Assembly: GCA_040880125.1 (NCBI GenBank)
Contig: JBBDJB010000032.1
Coordinates: 40,239-104,238 of the forward strand
Origin: JBBDJB01 sp040880125
Lineage (GTDB): Bacteria; Planctomycetota; Planctomycetia; Pirellulales; JBBDJB01
Length of the DNA stretch: 64,000 nt
Direction of reading: 5' to 3'
The notes beneath the pieces were generated by a model, which saw nothing but the letters and a program-made list of their open reading frames with translations, was not told where the DNA came from and searched no databases. The stretch's first letter is position 1. Each line of letters opens with the position of its first letter. This document shows positions 10,446 to 21,307 of the stretch, one piece after another. A program made the translations under genes and the position numbers.

Positions 10446-10449
<4 letters not shown>
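9466..10449 (-). CDS. egtD: L-histidine N-alpha-trimethyltransferase EgtD
   Basis: The protein is 327 aa and uses SAM to trimethylate histidine to hercynine, the first step of ergothioneine synthesis. The ATG at 10449 is chosen because it overlaps the stop of egtB by 4 bases (ATGA) and has GGGAG upstream. Visible signatures are KYLYDQRGSQLFDRI and LEEYYPTRTE near the N-terminus, the SAM-binding region LIEYGSGSSIKT, PVDISGEHL, and YFPGSTIGNF. The length matches characterised EgtD enzymes. Together with the upstream egtB it makes up the core of the ergothioneine pathway. Confidence 0.95.
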
Positions 10450-11747
<1,298 letters not shown>

Positions 11748-12283
11748 GGTGCGTCTCCTTAGATGCCACGCGAAGGTGGCGAATGTGGGGGAGATATATT
11801 GAATTTGCCCAGTTCGATCGTAAACAATTCGATCAAAATACAACGACGTTTCTTGTTACCGCGACCCTTGCCGCAGCGCCTGACTGTGGGAAATAGCTGA
11901 AAGAGGGCAGCAAGCAGACGCGTTCGTATCGGCAGCAGCTTACGTGCCAATCGAAATGGCATACGGCCCAGAGCGTTTCAAGCGGAAAGCGAACGCCGAA
12001 AATCCAAATCCGGGCTCACCCTAACACACGTCCGCGACGATTACCACCGGCGAGCGGGGCAAGTTTTCGTAGCGAATCCGGAGCCGCCGGCGACAAGCTG
12101 CCGCGTCAACTTGTCCAGGCGCCTGGGTGTTTCACGCGAGCTCTTCGGCCGACACCGGATTGGCCGAAGGCGACCGAGGTAACTAGGATGGGGCGGGACT
12201 GTTCACGGTCGGATCAGACCTATCCGATTCAGGGAGAAGGACGAGGCGATCGCCGAACCAACGGCTATCCACTCAAGTGACCG
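11748..12283. other. 536-bp region upstream of egtB
   Basis: This is non-coding as far as can be seen. It should contain the promoter for the egtB-egtD operon, reading leftwards. Short open frames are present but have no recognisable content. AT-rich sequence around 11800-11860 is the most likely promoter zone, though no clear -35/-10 pair was identified. Confidence 0.4.
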
Positions 12284-12388
12284 ATGCCTGATCCAAACTA
12301 CAGCGGCGAAGAGGCGGGCGGGTTTTGGCCGTGGATGATCGGCATCCTGCTAATTTTCATCCTGCTCGTCGCGTGGACCAGTTGCTAG
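12284..12388 (+). CDS. possible 34-aa single-pass membrane peptide
   Basis: A short open frame begins MPDPNYSGEEAGGFWPW and continues into one clear hydrophobic helix (about residues 17-31, rich in I, L, F and V), ending TSC. The polar, acidic head and tryptophan-flanked helix look like a genuine small membrane protein. There is no convincing Shine-Dalgarno sequence, and it sits in an otherwise empty stretch. It ends 63 bases before the convergent end of the DUF11-repeat gene. It could equally be a chance frame. Confidence 0.33.
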   Translation: MPDPNYSGEEAGGFWPWMIGILLIFILLVAWTSC

Positions 12389-12451
12389 CGCGCGCGTTCG
12401 AGCGTCAGGCGGCGCGCCGGTTTGCGACGCCCGATGAGGTCGGGCACGGTC

Positions 12452-14809
12452 CTATTGATCGCCGTAGACCTGCGTGCTCTCTTCCTTGGTGACCGGGTCG
12501 GTTACTTCATCGGTTCGAACCTGCACGACCAAGCGTTGATCGCCCGGCTGAATTCCTTTGATCTTCGCCCGATAGGTGACATCGGCCTTTGGCGCGAGCT
12601 TGCGCAGTGGTTCGAAGTGCAACTGGTTGCCCTGGATTTCAGATGCACCAGGGCCTTCGCCGCTGAGCAACTGCATGCCCGGCGGTGCGATAGCCACCAC
12701 GGTGACGTTGGTGGCCTCTTTTGTGCCTTGATTTACCACGCGGATCTCGTATTCTGTTTCGCCGCCGACCTCGATCGGGTCTTGCACATCGACCACCTCG
12801 AAGCGGATCGCCACCAGCCCCTTTACGCTTACCGTCTGGCGAGCCTCGCGCAGGAGTCCCCGATCGGCCTTGCCCTCGATCCGCAAAATCTGCTCACCGG
12901 CTTCCACCGGCAGCGTGACCAGTTCGACGCTGCCACTATCCTTGGCGGGCAGCGCATCCAGTCCCCAATAGACGGCATGGCTGGCTTCATCGTATTGCCC
13001 ATGGTTGTTCGCCCGCACGAACTTCATTCCCTTGGGTAGATACGTCACCAGTTCGACGTCCTGTGCGTCGGCCGTGCCAGGATTGGCCACACCGACGGTA
13101 TAGACTGCTTGGCGATCCAGATATCGGACGGCCGGTCCTTCGACGGTCACATCCAACCCCGGAGCAACGACTTCCACGGCGAATTGACTGTCGACGCGTA
13201 GTCCTGCGTCGGCTTTGGCGGTCAGAACGCTGTCAATGCGGCCCTCTTGCTCGGCGGTCAGCACCAGGTCTAACTCCCGTGTTTCACCAGGTGCAAGTGT
13301 GCCGACTTCGAACTCCAGCGCCTGGCCCGAGGGATGTCGAACGCCAAGCGGCACGTTGTAAAGCAGCAACACTCCGGTGGCGGGTCCGCTGCCCGGATTG
13401 GAGATATCTATCTTGAGGAGCACATCTTCGCCGATCATCACCGGCCGGGAATCGGAGACCTTAAGATTCAACTCCGGCTTGGTGGCGGTCACCCGAGCGG
13501 AAGCCTGCGTCTCGAACTGCACTCGTGCAACGCTGCCGATTTCGCCCTCCGCATGAGGCTGCAGTCGCATCTCCAGCGTGATTTCGCCACCCGGCTCGAG
13601 GGTGCCTTGCTCCCATACCAGTTGACCGTCGGGAGTCTCCGTCGCCTGTGGCGACGTACCGAGCAATTGCGTTCCTTCTGGAACAGTGTCGTATACCAAT
13701 AGATTATGGGCGGGCACTTCGCCGTCGTTGCGAACCTGGATCGTGAAGCGGCACTCTTTGCCGACTTGTATTTCCGGAGGAGCGATTTTCGTGACCGTGA
13801 TGGTGGGAATCTGTGGGCCTTCCAGCTTCTTCGCGCCGGGGCGACCCGTACCGTCGGTTCCAGCCGCCGGGGCAAATCCGCTCTGCGCACTCGGCTGCCC
13901 GTAGGAGGCATCCGCAGTGAAATCGTTCGCCGCATCCGCAGCCGGCAATGGCTGGGCATGATGGACGTCGGCAGCAGGTAAGAGATGTTCTGGCTCACCG
14001 ACCGCCGCGTTGCTGCCCGCTAGTTCGTCGGACGGTACGAACTGGCCCTGGTTCGAGGTCGAAAGTACTGTCGACTCCGCCGGCTGCCGCCCGGATACCT
14101 CCGGCAGCGTTCCCGTTGCGCCGCTGGCATCGGTGACGGATTGGCCGGTTGCAGCCGCTCCGATTGCCGCAGTTCGGGCCATCGGATTGGGTCGACCTCC
14201 CAGCCCGACCTGGAATGACGGTCCTGCAAGCTCCGGCGCCGTGGTGTCCTCAGCGAACGCTGCACTCGCCGGAGGTGCAGTGTAGCGTTCCTCCTCGCCG
14301 CGGTTCTGCCGGTATGGATTTTCGTTGATTTGATTTGCTTGCCGGACATTGCTCCCCTGGGGCGAGTTTGAAGAGAGTTGATCCGTGGCGGTGGTGCTTT
14401 GCTCAAGGCTGCTTGCCGATGGGATGTCGCTATCCGCGCCTCCCGCTTGAACCGCCAACTGTTGCGGCTGTTGCATAGGGCGATGACTTTCGGCGTAGCG
14501 GTCAGTCCCACCAGAAAGTTGCAGATTCGCCGTCTCAACCCCTTGAGGCTCGTCGGATTCCGATGGAAGGCGCCGAGCATCGGCCGGGGGAGCAAAGGGG
14601 TTCTTCGTTTCGCCATCGTCGTCGGCGATCGCTCCGGGAGCCGGCGAAGGCGACTTTGGGAGCGTCTCTGGCGAGTCGGTCGCCTCCGTTTGTTCCGACT
14701 GCTTTTCGGAGTCCGAACGCCCGTAACGGGCCTGAGCGATCGCAATCAACCCCAGGGCGACGACGATCGAAAGAACAGCTAATCGGAGGATCAGACGCTT
14801 CATGGACAT
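12452..14809 (-). CDS. DUF11-repeat cell-envelope protein
   Basis: The protein is 785 aa. An N-terminal hydrophobic segment (about residues 5-26) acts as signal peptide or anchor. Residues 30-330 are polar, low-complexity and rich in Pro, Ala, Ser and Gln. From about residue 335 there are four DUF11-type beta-sandwich repeats of roughly 115 residues, each with the theme N-x-G-x-x-x-A-x-x-V-x-x-x-x-P-x-G (RNDGEVPAHNLLVYDTVPEG, SNPGSGPATGVLLL, ANPGTADAQDVELV, NQGTKEATNVTVV). Such proteins are surface or periplasmic structural components. Two ATGs (14809 and 14803) are possible starts. The neighbouring tRNA gene is unrelated. Confidence 0.85.
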   Translation of the reverse strand: MSMKRLILRLAVLSIVVALGLIAIAQARYGRSDSEKQSEQTEATDSPETLPKSPSPAPGAIADDDGETKNPFAPPADARRLPSESDEPQGVETANLQLSGGTDRYAESHRPMQQPQQLAVQAGGADSDIPSASSLEQSTTATDQLSSNSPQGSNVRQANQINENPYRQNRGEEERYTAPPASAAFAEDTTAPELAGPSFQVGLGGRPNPMARTAAIGAAATGQSVTDASGATGTLPEVSGRQPAESTVLSTSNQGQFVPSDELAGSNAAVGEPEHLLPAADVHHAQPLPAADAANDFTADASYGQPSAQSGFAPAAGTDGTGRPGAKKLEGPQIPTITVTKIAPPEIQVGKECRFTIQVRNDGEVPAHNLLVYDTVPEGTQLLGTSPQATETPDGQLVWEQGTLEPGGEITLEMRLQPHAEGEIGSVARVQFETQASARVTATKPELNLKVSDSRPVMIGEDVLLKIDISNPGSGPATGVLLLYNVPLGVRHPSGQALEFEVGTLAPGETRELDLVLTAEQEGRIDSVLTAKADAGLRVDSQFAVEVVAPGLDVTVEGPAVRYLDRQAVYTVGVANPGTADAQDVELVTYLPKGMKFVRANNHGQYDEASHAVYWGLDALPAKDSGSVELVTLPVEAGEQILRIEGKADRGLLREARQTVSVKGLVAIRFEVVDVQDPIEVGGETEYEIRVVNQGTKEATNVTVVAIAPPGMQLLSGEGPGASEIQGNQLHFEPLRKLAPKADVTYRAKIKGIQPGDQRLVVQVRTDEVTDPVTKEESTQVYGDQ

Positions 14810-15059
14810 AGTCCCGTGAAGAAGTGCGATGATGACGCGTCACAGCCGGTGCGGAACACCGCCTATACGGCTGAATTCGCGTTGCGCGCGAACTGCCGCA
14901 CAGCGGCCGCCCTTGGCGGAGTCGCCTAACTAGCAGAATCTGGCGAGACGCGGAAGAGCAGTTGGCGTTCCTGCGAAGGGCCCCAACGTCTCGCGGACTG
15001 GCTTGTCGATGTGGACGATTGGGCGGATTATCGTAAACTTGGCACAAGGGCAGGAGATT

Positions 15060-15141
<82 letters not shown>

Positions 15142-15181
15142 TTGGCGGCTGCACTGCGGTGCGATGTGGCGCGGTTCCATG

Positions 15182-15619
15182 TCAGAAGTTGCAACTGGGG
15201 CGGTGCTTACGGCACGGCTGGGTTTGCCCCTGATTATGCTCCGGATCGACCGGTTTCGTGCAATTCGGTGCGAGGGACGGCGGTTTTGGCGCGAGCTGTT
15301 CGGCACCATATTCGGCACCACTCGGCACCATAGTGGGCACCACTTGCTGGCCGTTCTCGGCGTCGATGCCTACGGCGAATCGCGGCTCGCTTTCATCCGG
15401 AGACGGTGACGCGGCAGGCACGGCGGGCAAGGACTCCACGGCGGCAGATTGCTCCGCGACACCCAAATTGGTGTACGTGTTCATCGTCAAGTTGATGTCC
15501 GAATGCCTTGCCAGCAGCTGGGCCACCTTGGGGGCCACTCCGGAGCGAGTCAGTTTGGTGATGAAAGTCGTCCGCAGTGCGTGGAAGTCGACGACGCAGC
15601 CGTGGTGGAATGGCCAAAT
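15182..15619 (-). pseudogene. tyrosine recombinase (phage-type integrase) C-terminal remnant
   Basis: The open frame runs from just after an in-frame TGA (15620-15622) to a stop 41 bases from the tRNA-Leu 3' end. It encodes the C-terminal catalytic part of a tyrosine recombinase: FHALRTTFITKLTRSGV (the HxxR pair), VAQLLARHSDINLT (second His) and TMNTYTNLG (nucleophilic Tyr). A 90-residue variable tail follows. The N-terminal DNA-binding region and the first catalytic Arg are missing, and upstream sequence has no recognisable integrase. It is read here as the relic of an element integrated at the tRNA. No duplicated att sequence was found in the window. Confidence 0.82.
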
Positions 15620-15794
15620 TCATTGGTCGCAGTCTCCGCTGCGTTAGCACCAGCGGCAAATTCGACCTCACCTGACGAGTAGGGGTATCATTTCGTCACT
15701 TCAACACCAGCCAGCGGTCGATATGACCGAGCCGCGCTAGATGGGCCGCTCTGGGATCGGTCGGAGGCACTAACCGCATCAGGCCGGATGGCGA

Positions 15795-18704
15795 TCAAAT
15801 GGACGCGGACGGGTTAGTATCCGCTTGCACTTCGGCTCGAAGCCCCGCAAGCAGTGCTTGGAGCGCTTTGATTTCAACCGGCTTGACCAAGTGGTGTTCG
15901 AAACCAGCCTCCCTGGTACGCCGCCGGTCTTCCTCCTGCCCCCAGCCGGTCAACGCCACTAGAACGCACTGTTTGCCCGTTGGCATGTTCTGGATACGGT
16001 TGGCAACTTCATATCCGCTCATTCCCGGCATGCCTAAATCGAGCAGCACCACAGATGGTTGAAAGGACTGGATCGCATCCAGTGCGGCAGGCCCATCGTG
16101 CGCCGTCTGCACGTGGTTCCCCAGTTTGCTTAACACCAACGCCAGACTTTTCGCGGCATCGTGATTGTCATCGACAACAAGCACACGGCTGCCCATGGCG
16201 AGGTCGCTGAGGAACCGGTCTACAACAGGACTTTCAATAACGGACGCCGCCTGCGGTTCCGCAAGCGGCAGGTGGACGATGAACTCGGCACCGCTACCTT
16301 CACCTTCGCTGCGGGCTTCGATCCAGCCGCCTTGCATTTCTACTAAACGTTTGGCCAACGCCAGACCGATCCCCAGTCCGCCTTGCGCCCGTTTATGGTC
16401 TCGGTCAGCTTGCGCGAACATGTGAAACAACTGCGGCAGCACTGTCGTTGAAATACCGACTCCCGTGTCACGAACGGAAATAGCCACCTCACCATTATTT
16501 GGTTCTGCGGAAAGCCAAATACTTCCACCAGCCTCGGTATACTTCGCTGCATTGTTGAGTAGATTCGCGACAACCTGCGAGAGCCGAACAGGGTCCACCA
16601 CGACGTTTAGCTGCTCCTCGGGAAGCGACAGAGTGAAGCTGTGTCCAGATTCCTCTATGAGCGGCTTACTCGTTTCGACGGCGCTGTGGAGTACTTCTGA
16701 AAGATCGAGCAGTTCGGGACGAAGTTCGATCTTTCCGCTGGTGATCCGGGATACTTCGAGGAGATCGTCCACCAGTCGGACCATATGGTCGACCTGCCGC
16801 TCCATAATCTCCTGAATTGGGAGAGCATCAGAACTGACCGGCGTTGACATGCGTAGAAGCTGCAGCGAATTGCGGATGGGCGCCAGAGGATTTCGAAGTT
16901 CGTGGGCCAGCGTTGCAAGGAAGTCATTCTTGCGCCGATCCGTTTCTGCCAACTCCGCGAGCCGCAGCCGCAGTTGGGCCTCAAGCTGCTTGCGCTCACT
17001 GATGTCCCTCACGATGCCCGTAAAGAGCCGTTGCGTTCCTAGGTTGAACGTGCTGACGGCCAGGTCCATTGGGAAGGTTGAGCCGTCTTTGCGCCTTCCT
17101 ACCACCTCACGACCGATGCCAATGATTTTGGCCTGGCCGGTGGCGAGGTAATTGTCGAGGTAGCCATCGTGCTGGCTGTGATAAGGCTCGGGCATCAACT
17201 CTTTGACGTTCTGCCCAATCACCTCCCTGCGCAGATAGCCGAATAGCATCTCCGCAGCCGGGTTGAATGATTCAATGTTGCCACGCTCATCAATGGTGAT
17301 GATTCCGTCGACCACGTGATCCACCACGGACCGCATCCGCTCTTCGGCCTGCCGCAGTTCGCCCTCAGCCCGCCTCTGCTCGGTAATATCTAGCTCGGAT
17401 CCGGCCATACGAACGGCCTGGCCGGATTCGTCGCGCCGCGCAATACCTCGATCCAGAATCCATATCCAGTGTCCCGCTTTGTGCCGTACCCGGTACTCTT
17501 CTCTAAAGATTGGCACACGGCCCGTCAGGTGGGCCTGAAGGGCCGCCATGACGCGGTCGTAGTCATCCGGGTGAATTCCGGCCTTCCATTCCTCCTCGCT
17601 ATCGGAGACGTCGGCGTCCGACAGCCCTCGCAATTGCTTCCATCGTGGGGAGTACAGAACCCGGTGGTGAAGAAGATCCCAGTCCCAGATCGCCGCCTCG
17701 GCGCCCAGGAGGACGAGCTCGTATCGTTGCTCACGATCCCGAAGCGCGAACTCGGCTTGCTTCCGTTCAGCGATGTCCTTTCTGAGGATGGACTCAAGCT
17801 CGGCCTGGCTTTGCTTGGTTGCCTGTGCGGCGCCGCTGATGCCGGTCGCCGTCCAAGTCAGCAGTACCAGGAGCATTGCCACCGTCGTCAGCAGCACGAG
17901 CGAAACGCCAAACGCAGTGTCATAGTACTCGGCTCTTTGTCCCAGCAGTCGCAGCCAGCCGATCAACAGCGGAAGGACGATGATCGGCAGCAAAAGCCTT
18001 CGGACAAGCATGCCGCCGGCGTCATCGCGGTACAACAAAGCTACCAGGCCATGCCCCGGGACACTGGCAATCATACCGACGCCAAGTGCAGCGATGATGG
18101 TGCTCGATTGCCATGCAATGCCGGTCAAATGCACGACTGTGTAGAGCTTGTCCGAGCCGAACCAATACCCAATCAGCGAAAGAGAGGAGATGGCAATGGG
18201 TAGAATTGCCAGCGCGCTCGCGAACCGTTGCGCCCGTGCGCCGCCAGTGGCCAAGAACAACGCTATGCCGAGGATTAGGAAGGAGGTGGATGCCGGTGGC
18301 CCCATCCGCATCGGGCTGGCAGCAGCCCGTTGGCCCCACGGCCGATCGAAGAGAAGCGTGTCAATTCCGAGGTTAACACCTGAAACGTGCTGAAAGAGCG
18401 TCAGCCCACCGATCAAGGCTGCCGTGAGGGCCAAGACTTGTATCGTGCGGCTCCGATGGCGACCGCCTATGGCAAGCAAGACCAATCCTACGCCGATGAG
18501 GCTGGCGCAAACCGCGGTGTTGGGAAACATCGAGATGCCCGTGTCGGCCCAATCCGTGAGCCTTGGGCGGCCCAGACCCCATCCGAGCAGAGTGACGGCG
18601 CCAGCTAGGATCGCGTAGGTCCCAGCACCTATCGACGCCCTTCTCGCCAGTTCAAATCGCGATTGCCCAAAGGCCGTCTGAGAGCGCTCGTCATCGGTTG
18701 TCAT
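15795..18704 (-). CDS. membrane hybrid histidine kinase with FixL-type heme PAS domain
   Basis: The protein is 969 aa. Residues about 20-290 hold a multi-helix membrane sensor. Residues 325-445 are a PAS domain with the PAC-like EEYRVRHKAGHWIW. Residues 455-570 are a second PAS closely resembling the FixL heme pocket: FNPAAEMLFGY, LMPEPYHSQHDGYL (H513 aligning with the FixL proximal His) and IIGIGREVVGRRKDG (R533, spaced 20 residues as in FixL). HisKA follows (AHELRNPLAP, H602), then an ATPase domain (NAAKYTEAGG, VRDTGVG, GGLGIGLALAKRLV) and a C-terminal receiver (VVDDNHDAA, phospho-Asp in VLLDLGMPG). It probably senses O2, NO or CO; the target is unknown. No adjacent output regulator is seen. 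Confidence 0.93.
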   Translation of the reverse strand: MTTDDERSQTAFGQSRFELARRASIGAGTYAILAGAVTLLGWGLGRPRLTDWADTGISMFPNTAVCASLIGVGLVLLAIGGRHRSRTIQVLALTAALIGGLTLFQHVSGVNLGIDTLLFDRPWGQRAAASPMRMGPPASTSFLILGIALFLATGGARAQRFASALAILPIAISSLSLIGYWFGSDKLYTVVHLTGIAWQSSTIIAALGVGMIASVPGHGLVALLYRDDAGGMLVRRLLLPIIVLPLLIGWLRLLGQRAEYYDTAFGVSLVLLTTVAMLLVLLTWTATGISGAAQATKQSQAELESILRKDIAERKQAEFALRDREQRYELVLLGAEAAIWDWDLLHHRVLYSPRWKQLRGLSDADVSDSEEEWKAGIHPDDYDRVMAALQAHLTGRVPIFREEYRVRHKAGHWIWILDRGIARRDESGQAVRMAGSELDITEQRRAEGELRQAEERMRSVVDHVVDGIITIDERGNIESFNPAAEMLFGYLRREVIGQNVKELMPEPYHSQHDGYLDNYLATGQAKIIGIGREVVGRRKDGSTFPMDLAVSTFNLGTQRLFTGIVRDISERKQLEAQLRLRLAELAETDRRKNDFLATLAHELRNPLAPIRNSLQLLRMSTPVSSDALPIQEIMERQVDHMVRLVDDLLEVSRITSGKIELRPELLDLSEVLHSAVETSKPLIEESGHSFTLSLPEEQLNVVVDPVRLSQVVANLLNNAAKYTEAGGSIWLSAEPNNGEVAISVRDTGVGISTTVLPQLFHMFAQADRDHKRAQGGLGIGLALAKRLVEMQGGWIEARSEGEGSGAEFIVHLPLAEPQAASVIESPVVDRFLSDLAMGSRVLVVDDNHDAAKSLALVLSKLGNHVQTAHDGPAALDAIQSFQPSVVLLDLGMPGMSGYEVANRIQNMPTGKQCVLVALTGWGQEEDRRRTREAGFEHHLVKPVEIKALQALLAGLRAEVQADTNPSASI

Positions 18705-19241
18705 GGGACATCTCGCGACTCCACATACGAACCATCTTGTTTAGCTCGCTCGCCGTTGCTTCGCCGGACCCCCCTAGCGATGAACGGCCGAGGGCCACAC
18801 TTTCGCATTCATTTTGCTAAGGTTGAAGCAGCATATCAGCACGGCTTGCCAACTACAACTTCCGCCATCGGCTTGCTGTGGGCTTCAGATCGTCGCTCGA
18901 CGTTCCAGCATGCATTGACGGTATCACCGTTCACGAAGGATTCCGGCCGCTACTGTTGCGCTACACCGTTCCATAAGGCTTCGATCGCCTCTGCGGAATT
19001 CGGCTTGCCTATCTGCGAAAGGTCACCCGTCGCGTTGGCAGGAGGCTGGCGGCGAAAAGCACGCCCACCTGTGCGTCCTGAGGGGCGTTTTACGTCGAGG
19101 GCGTTGCCTTGTTGTACGTGCGGAAAGGACGATGGAACGCCTATGCCGCTGGTGCCGCAGACACGGACCGTTAAGATGGTGTGGGACATATTCTCGTCGA
19201 ACTACGATTCCACAATCCAGAACACGCAACGGAACTGAGCG
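18705..19241. other. 537-bp intergenic region, no gene recognised
   Basis: This stretch separates the divergent hybrid kinase and beta-helix genes. A 191-codon plus-strand frame crosses it, but its composition is unlike a folded protein and it overlaps the kinase start. It presumably contains the kinase promoter. Nothing else is supported. Confidence 0.4.
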
Positions 19242-19886
19242 ATGAAAGCACACCCGCTTCTCAGCATCGTTTTAGGGCTTACTATCGCTGGACCAGGCGC
19301 CATCTTCGCCGAAGATCCAGGCCGTGAATTCGCGCCAAGCAAAGACGAACAGCAGCTTCCGTTCGCCATGCACGCGAAGATGGAGCAGCTTCCACGAATC
19401 CGCGTCGGCCAGCAGGATGCAGATCTGATTGGCCGCGACAATCGGGCATTGCAGGCAGGGGTCGACTATATCGCGGCGCTCGGTGGCGGCGTCGTTGAGG
19501 TTGGCCCGGGCGAGTACGTGATGCACGATTCGCTACACCTGCGTTCGAATGTGACGGTTAAGGGATCACCAGGTCAGACGATCTTGCGCAAGGCAGTCGG
19601 CGTGGTTTCAACCTTGGCACTCGATGGCGACTTCGGCGAGCAACAGCTAACGGTCGACGATCCGACGCAATTCGACGTCGGCTACGGCGTTGCGATTTGG
19701 GACGACAACGCCGGGGAAATGTCACTCGTACATTATCTCGATCTATCCGACACGTTGCAACTACGTTCATCGGTACACGAGATATCTAGCTGCAGGAAAC
19801 AGATCTATCCAACCAGCGGCGTGATTGCCTTCACGGCCCTTGTTGACGAAGGACGATTGATCCGGCTCCGAGGTTCCTGCACATGA
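19242..19886 (+). pseudogene. truncated right-handed beta-helix (pectate-lyase-3-like) protein
   Basis: The frame starts with an apparent signal peptide (MKAHPLLSIVLGLTIAGPG) and continues with the N-terminal cap of a secreted beta-helix enzyme: DNRALQAGVDYIAALGGGVV, VGPGEYVMHDSLHLRSNVTV, GSPGQTILRKA and DPTQFDVGYGVAIWDDNAG. Family members usually continue for several hundred residues of parallel beta-helix. Here the recognisable pattern fades after about residue 165 and the frame stops at 214 aa. The next 320 bases do not restore it in any frame. The gene is therefore probably broken and non-functional. It may once have bound or cleaved a polysaccharide. Confidence 0.65.
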
Positions 19887-20208
19887 GCCACAAGGATTTT
19901 CAGCGTTGGCCGTGTACAGCTGTCGTACGGGCACGGGTTCGCTCCATGTCCAGAGGGTTCCGGCCGGTGGCTTGTGCTGTTCTACTTGCCAATCGAGCGA
20001 GAGCTGAAGCACTTTTTGTCGCACGTGTGACTACTCGAAGAGGAGTAAGCGTCTTCGGTGATTTAAAGACAAGTTGCTGGCGTGGCCTAGCTGAAGGTGG
20101 CAGAATTACAATTCCGAAGACGCCGGGGCACCATTCCGCGTGCCGGACCTTGCTTACCACAGTCGAGGCAAAGCTCGTAGTTCATCCTCAACCACGGATT
20201 CTCTCCCC
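19887..20208 (+). other. degraded sequence between beta-helix remnant and esterase
   Basis: All frames are short or lack recognisable motifs. The segment is probably the mutated remainder of the beta-helix gene or other decayed DNA, together with the promoter of the esterase gene. No repeat or mobile-element end was identified. Confidence 0.35.
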
Positions 20209-21093
20209 ATGAATCGTTCCCTCCTCGCCGCTTCTGCGACTTCACTTCTATTCCTCTGCAAGATCGGCAGTGCGCAGACGCGTACGTCTGACGTTCCCTA
20301 CGTCGAGAACGGGCACGAACGCCAGGTTCTTGACATTTACACACCCGAAGCACGGCCCGACGCGAGCCTCCCGGTCATGATATGGATTCATGGCGGCGGT
20401 TGGCAGGCCGGAGACAAGAGTGATGTCTCGCTGAAACCCAAGGTGTTGACCGAACGAGGATTCGTCTTCGTATCCGCGAACTACCGTCTGCTGCCGGAGG
20501 TGGAGATGGATGTTTTGATCCGGGATGTCGCGAAGGCGCTTGGCTGGGTACATCGAAACATCGCCAAGTACGGCGGCGACCCGAGACGCATCTTTGTCGG
20601 CGGACACTCCGCCGGTGCCCAACTCGCGGCGTTGATCTGCATCGACGATCGCTACCTGAAGGCGGAAGGCGTCTCCTTCGATGTCCTGCAGGGATGCATA
20701 CCGGTGGACGGCGATACCTACGATATTCCCAACATCATCATGACGGCCGAACACCGGCAGGCTCTCTACGGCGGCAAGATGTTTACGTTCGGCCATCGTC
20801 AGAAGTTTGGAAACGATCCGGAAAGGCATGTCGACTTTTCCGCGGTGACGCACGTCGCGAATGACAAAAGCATTCCGCCGTTTTTGATCCTGTACTTTTC
20901 CGGCAATCCCGATACGACGGCTCAAGCAAGGCGTCTGGAAGCCGTGCTGAAGGAAGCTGACATTCAGGTAACGGCATATGGCAAGCAGGACAGCAATCAT
21001 AGCCGCTTAAATGACGGCCTCGGTAAGTCTGATGATCCGGCAACGCAGGAATTCTACAAGTTTCTTGACGCGGTCACCGGCAGTCAGTTGTGA
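20209..21093 (+). CDS. secreted alpha/beta-hydrolase esterase (BD-FAE/carboxylesterase-like)
   Basis: The protein is 294 aa. The ATG at 20209 begins a signal peptide (MNRSLLAASATSLLFLC, cleavage near GSAQT). Catalytic signatures of the hormone-sensitive-lipase-like group are present: oxyanion-hole HGGGWQAGDK, nucleophile elbow GGHSAGAQLA, and a late His in DSNHSRLN. Planctomycetes encode many such secreted esterases near sulfatases and lyases, acting on plant or algal polysaccharide esters. Substrate is not predictable. It lies in the decayed region after tRNA-Leu but is itself intact. Confidence 0.85.
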   Translation: MNRSLLAASATSLLFLCKIGSAQTRTSDVPYVENGHERQVLDIYTPEARPDASLPVMIWIHGGGWQAGDKSDVSLKPKVLTERGFVFVSANYRLLPEVEMDVLIRDVAKALGWVHRNIAKYGGDPRRIFVGGHSAGAQLAALICIDDRYLKAEGVSFDVLQGCIPVDGDTYDIPNIIMTAEHRQALYGGKMFTFGHRQKFGNDPERHVDFSAVTHVANDKSIPPFLILYFSGNPDTTAQARRLEAVLKEADIQVTAYGKQDSNHSRLNDGLGKSDDPATQEFYKFLDAVTGSQL

Positions 21094-21148
21094 AGCCTGA
21101 CAAGATCGAACTGGTCTCGTTACCGGCTGGACCGTGACCCCAAAGAAT

Positions 21149-21307
21149 TCACTTCTCGACGTCACCAACGCAGGTTTCCCTCAGAGCCAAGCCGCGCATC
21201 ATCCTCGCGAGAATGTGCGTGACGACCATCGGCTCGGCGCGAAAGCCTGCGTCTTCAAAGAGCGCCACGACTGCATTGCGATTGGGATCCAGATTGAATT
21301 CAAGCAC
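21149..21307 (-). pseudogene. possible GNAT acetyltransferase C-terminal fragment
   Basis: One minus-strand frame reads VLEFNLDPNRNAVVALFED then AGFRAEPMVVTHI and stops at 21149. The pattern N-R-N-A-V-V-A-L-F-E-D-A-G-F is the usual C-terminal motif of GNAT acetyltransferases (N..A..L(Y/F)E..GF). No N-terminal half is present. It overlaps the end of another gene fragment in a neighbouring frame. This is a short similarity and could be coincidental. Confidence 0.35.

Noticed and set aside
18663..19238. 191-codon plus-strand frame before the beta-helix gene
   Set aside because: It overlaps the divergent kinase start and has no motif, signal or plausible fold.
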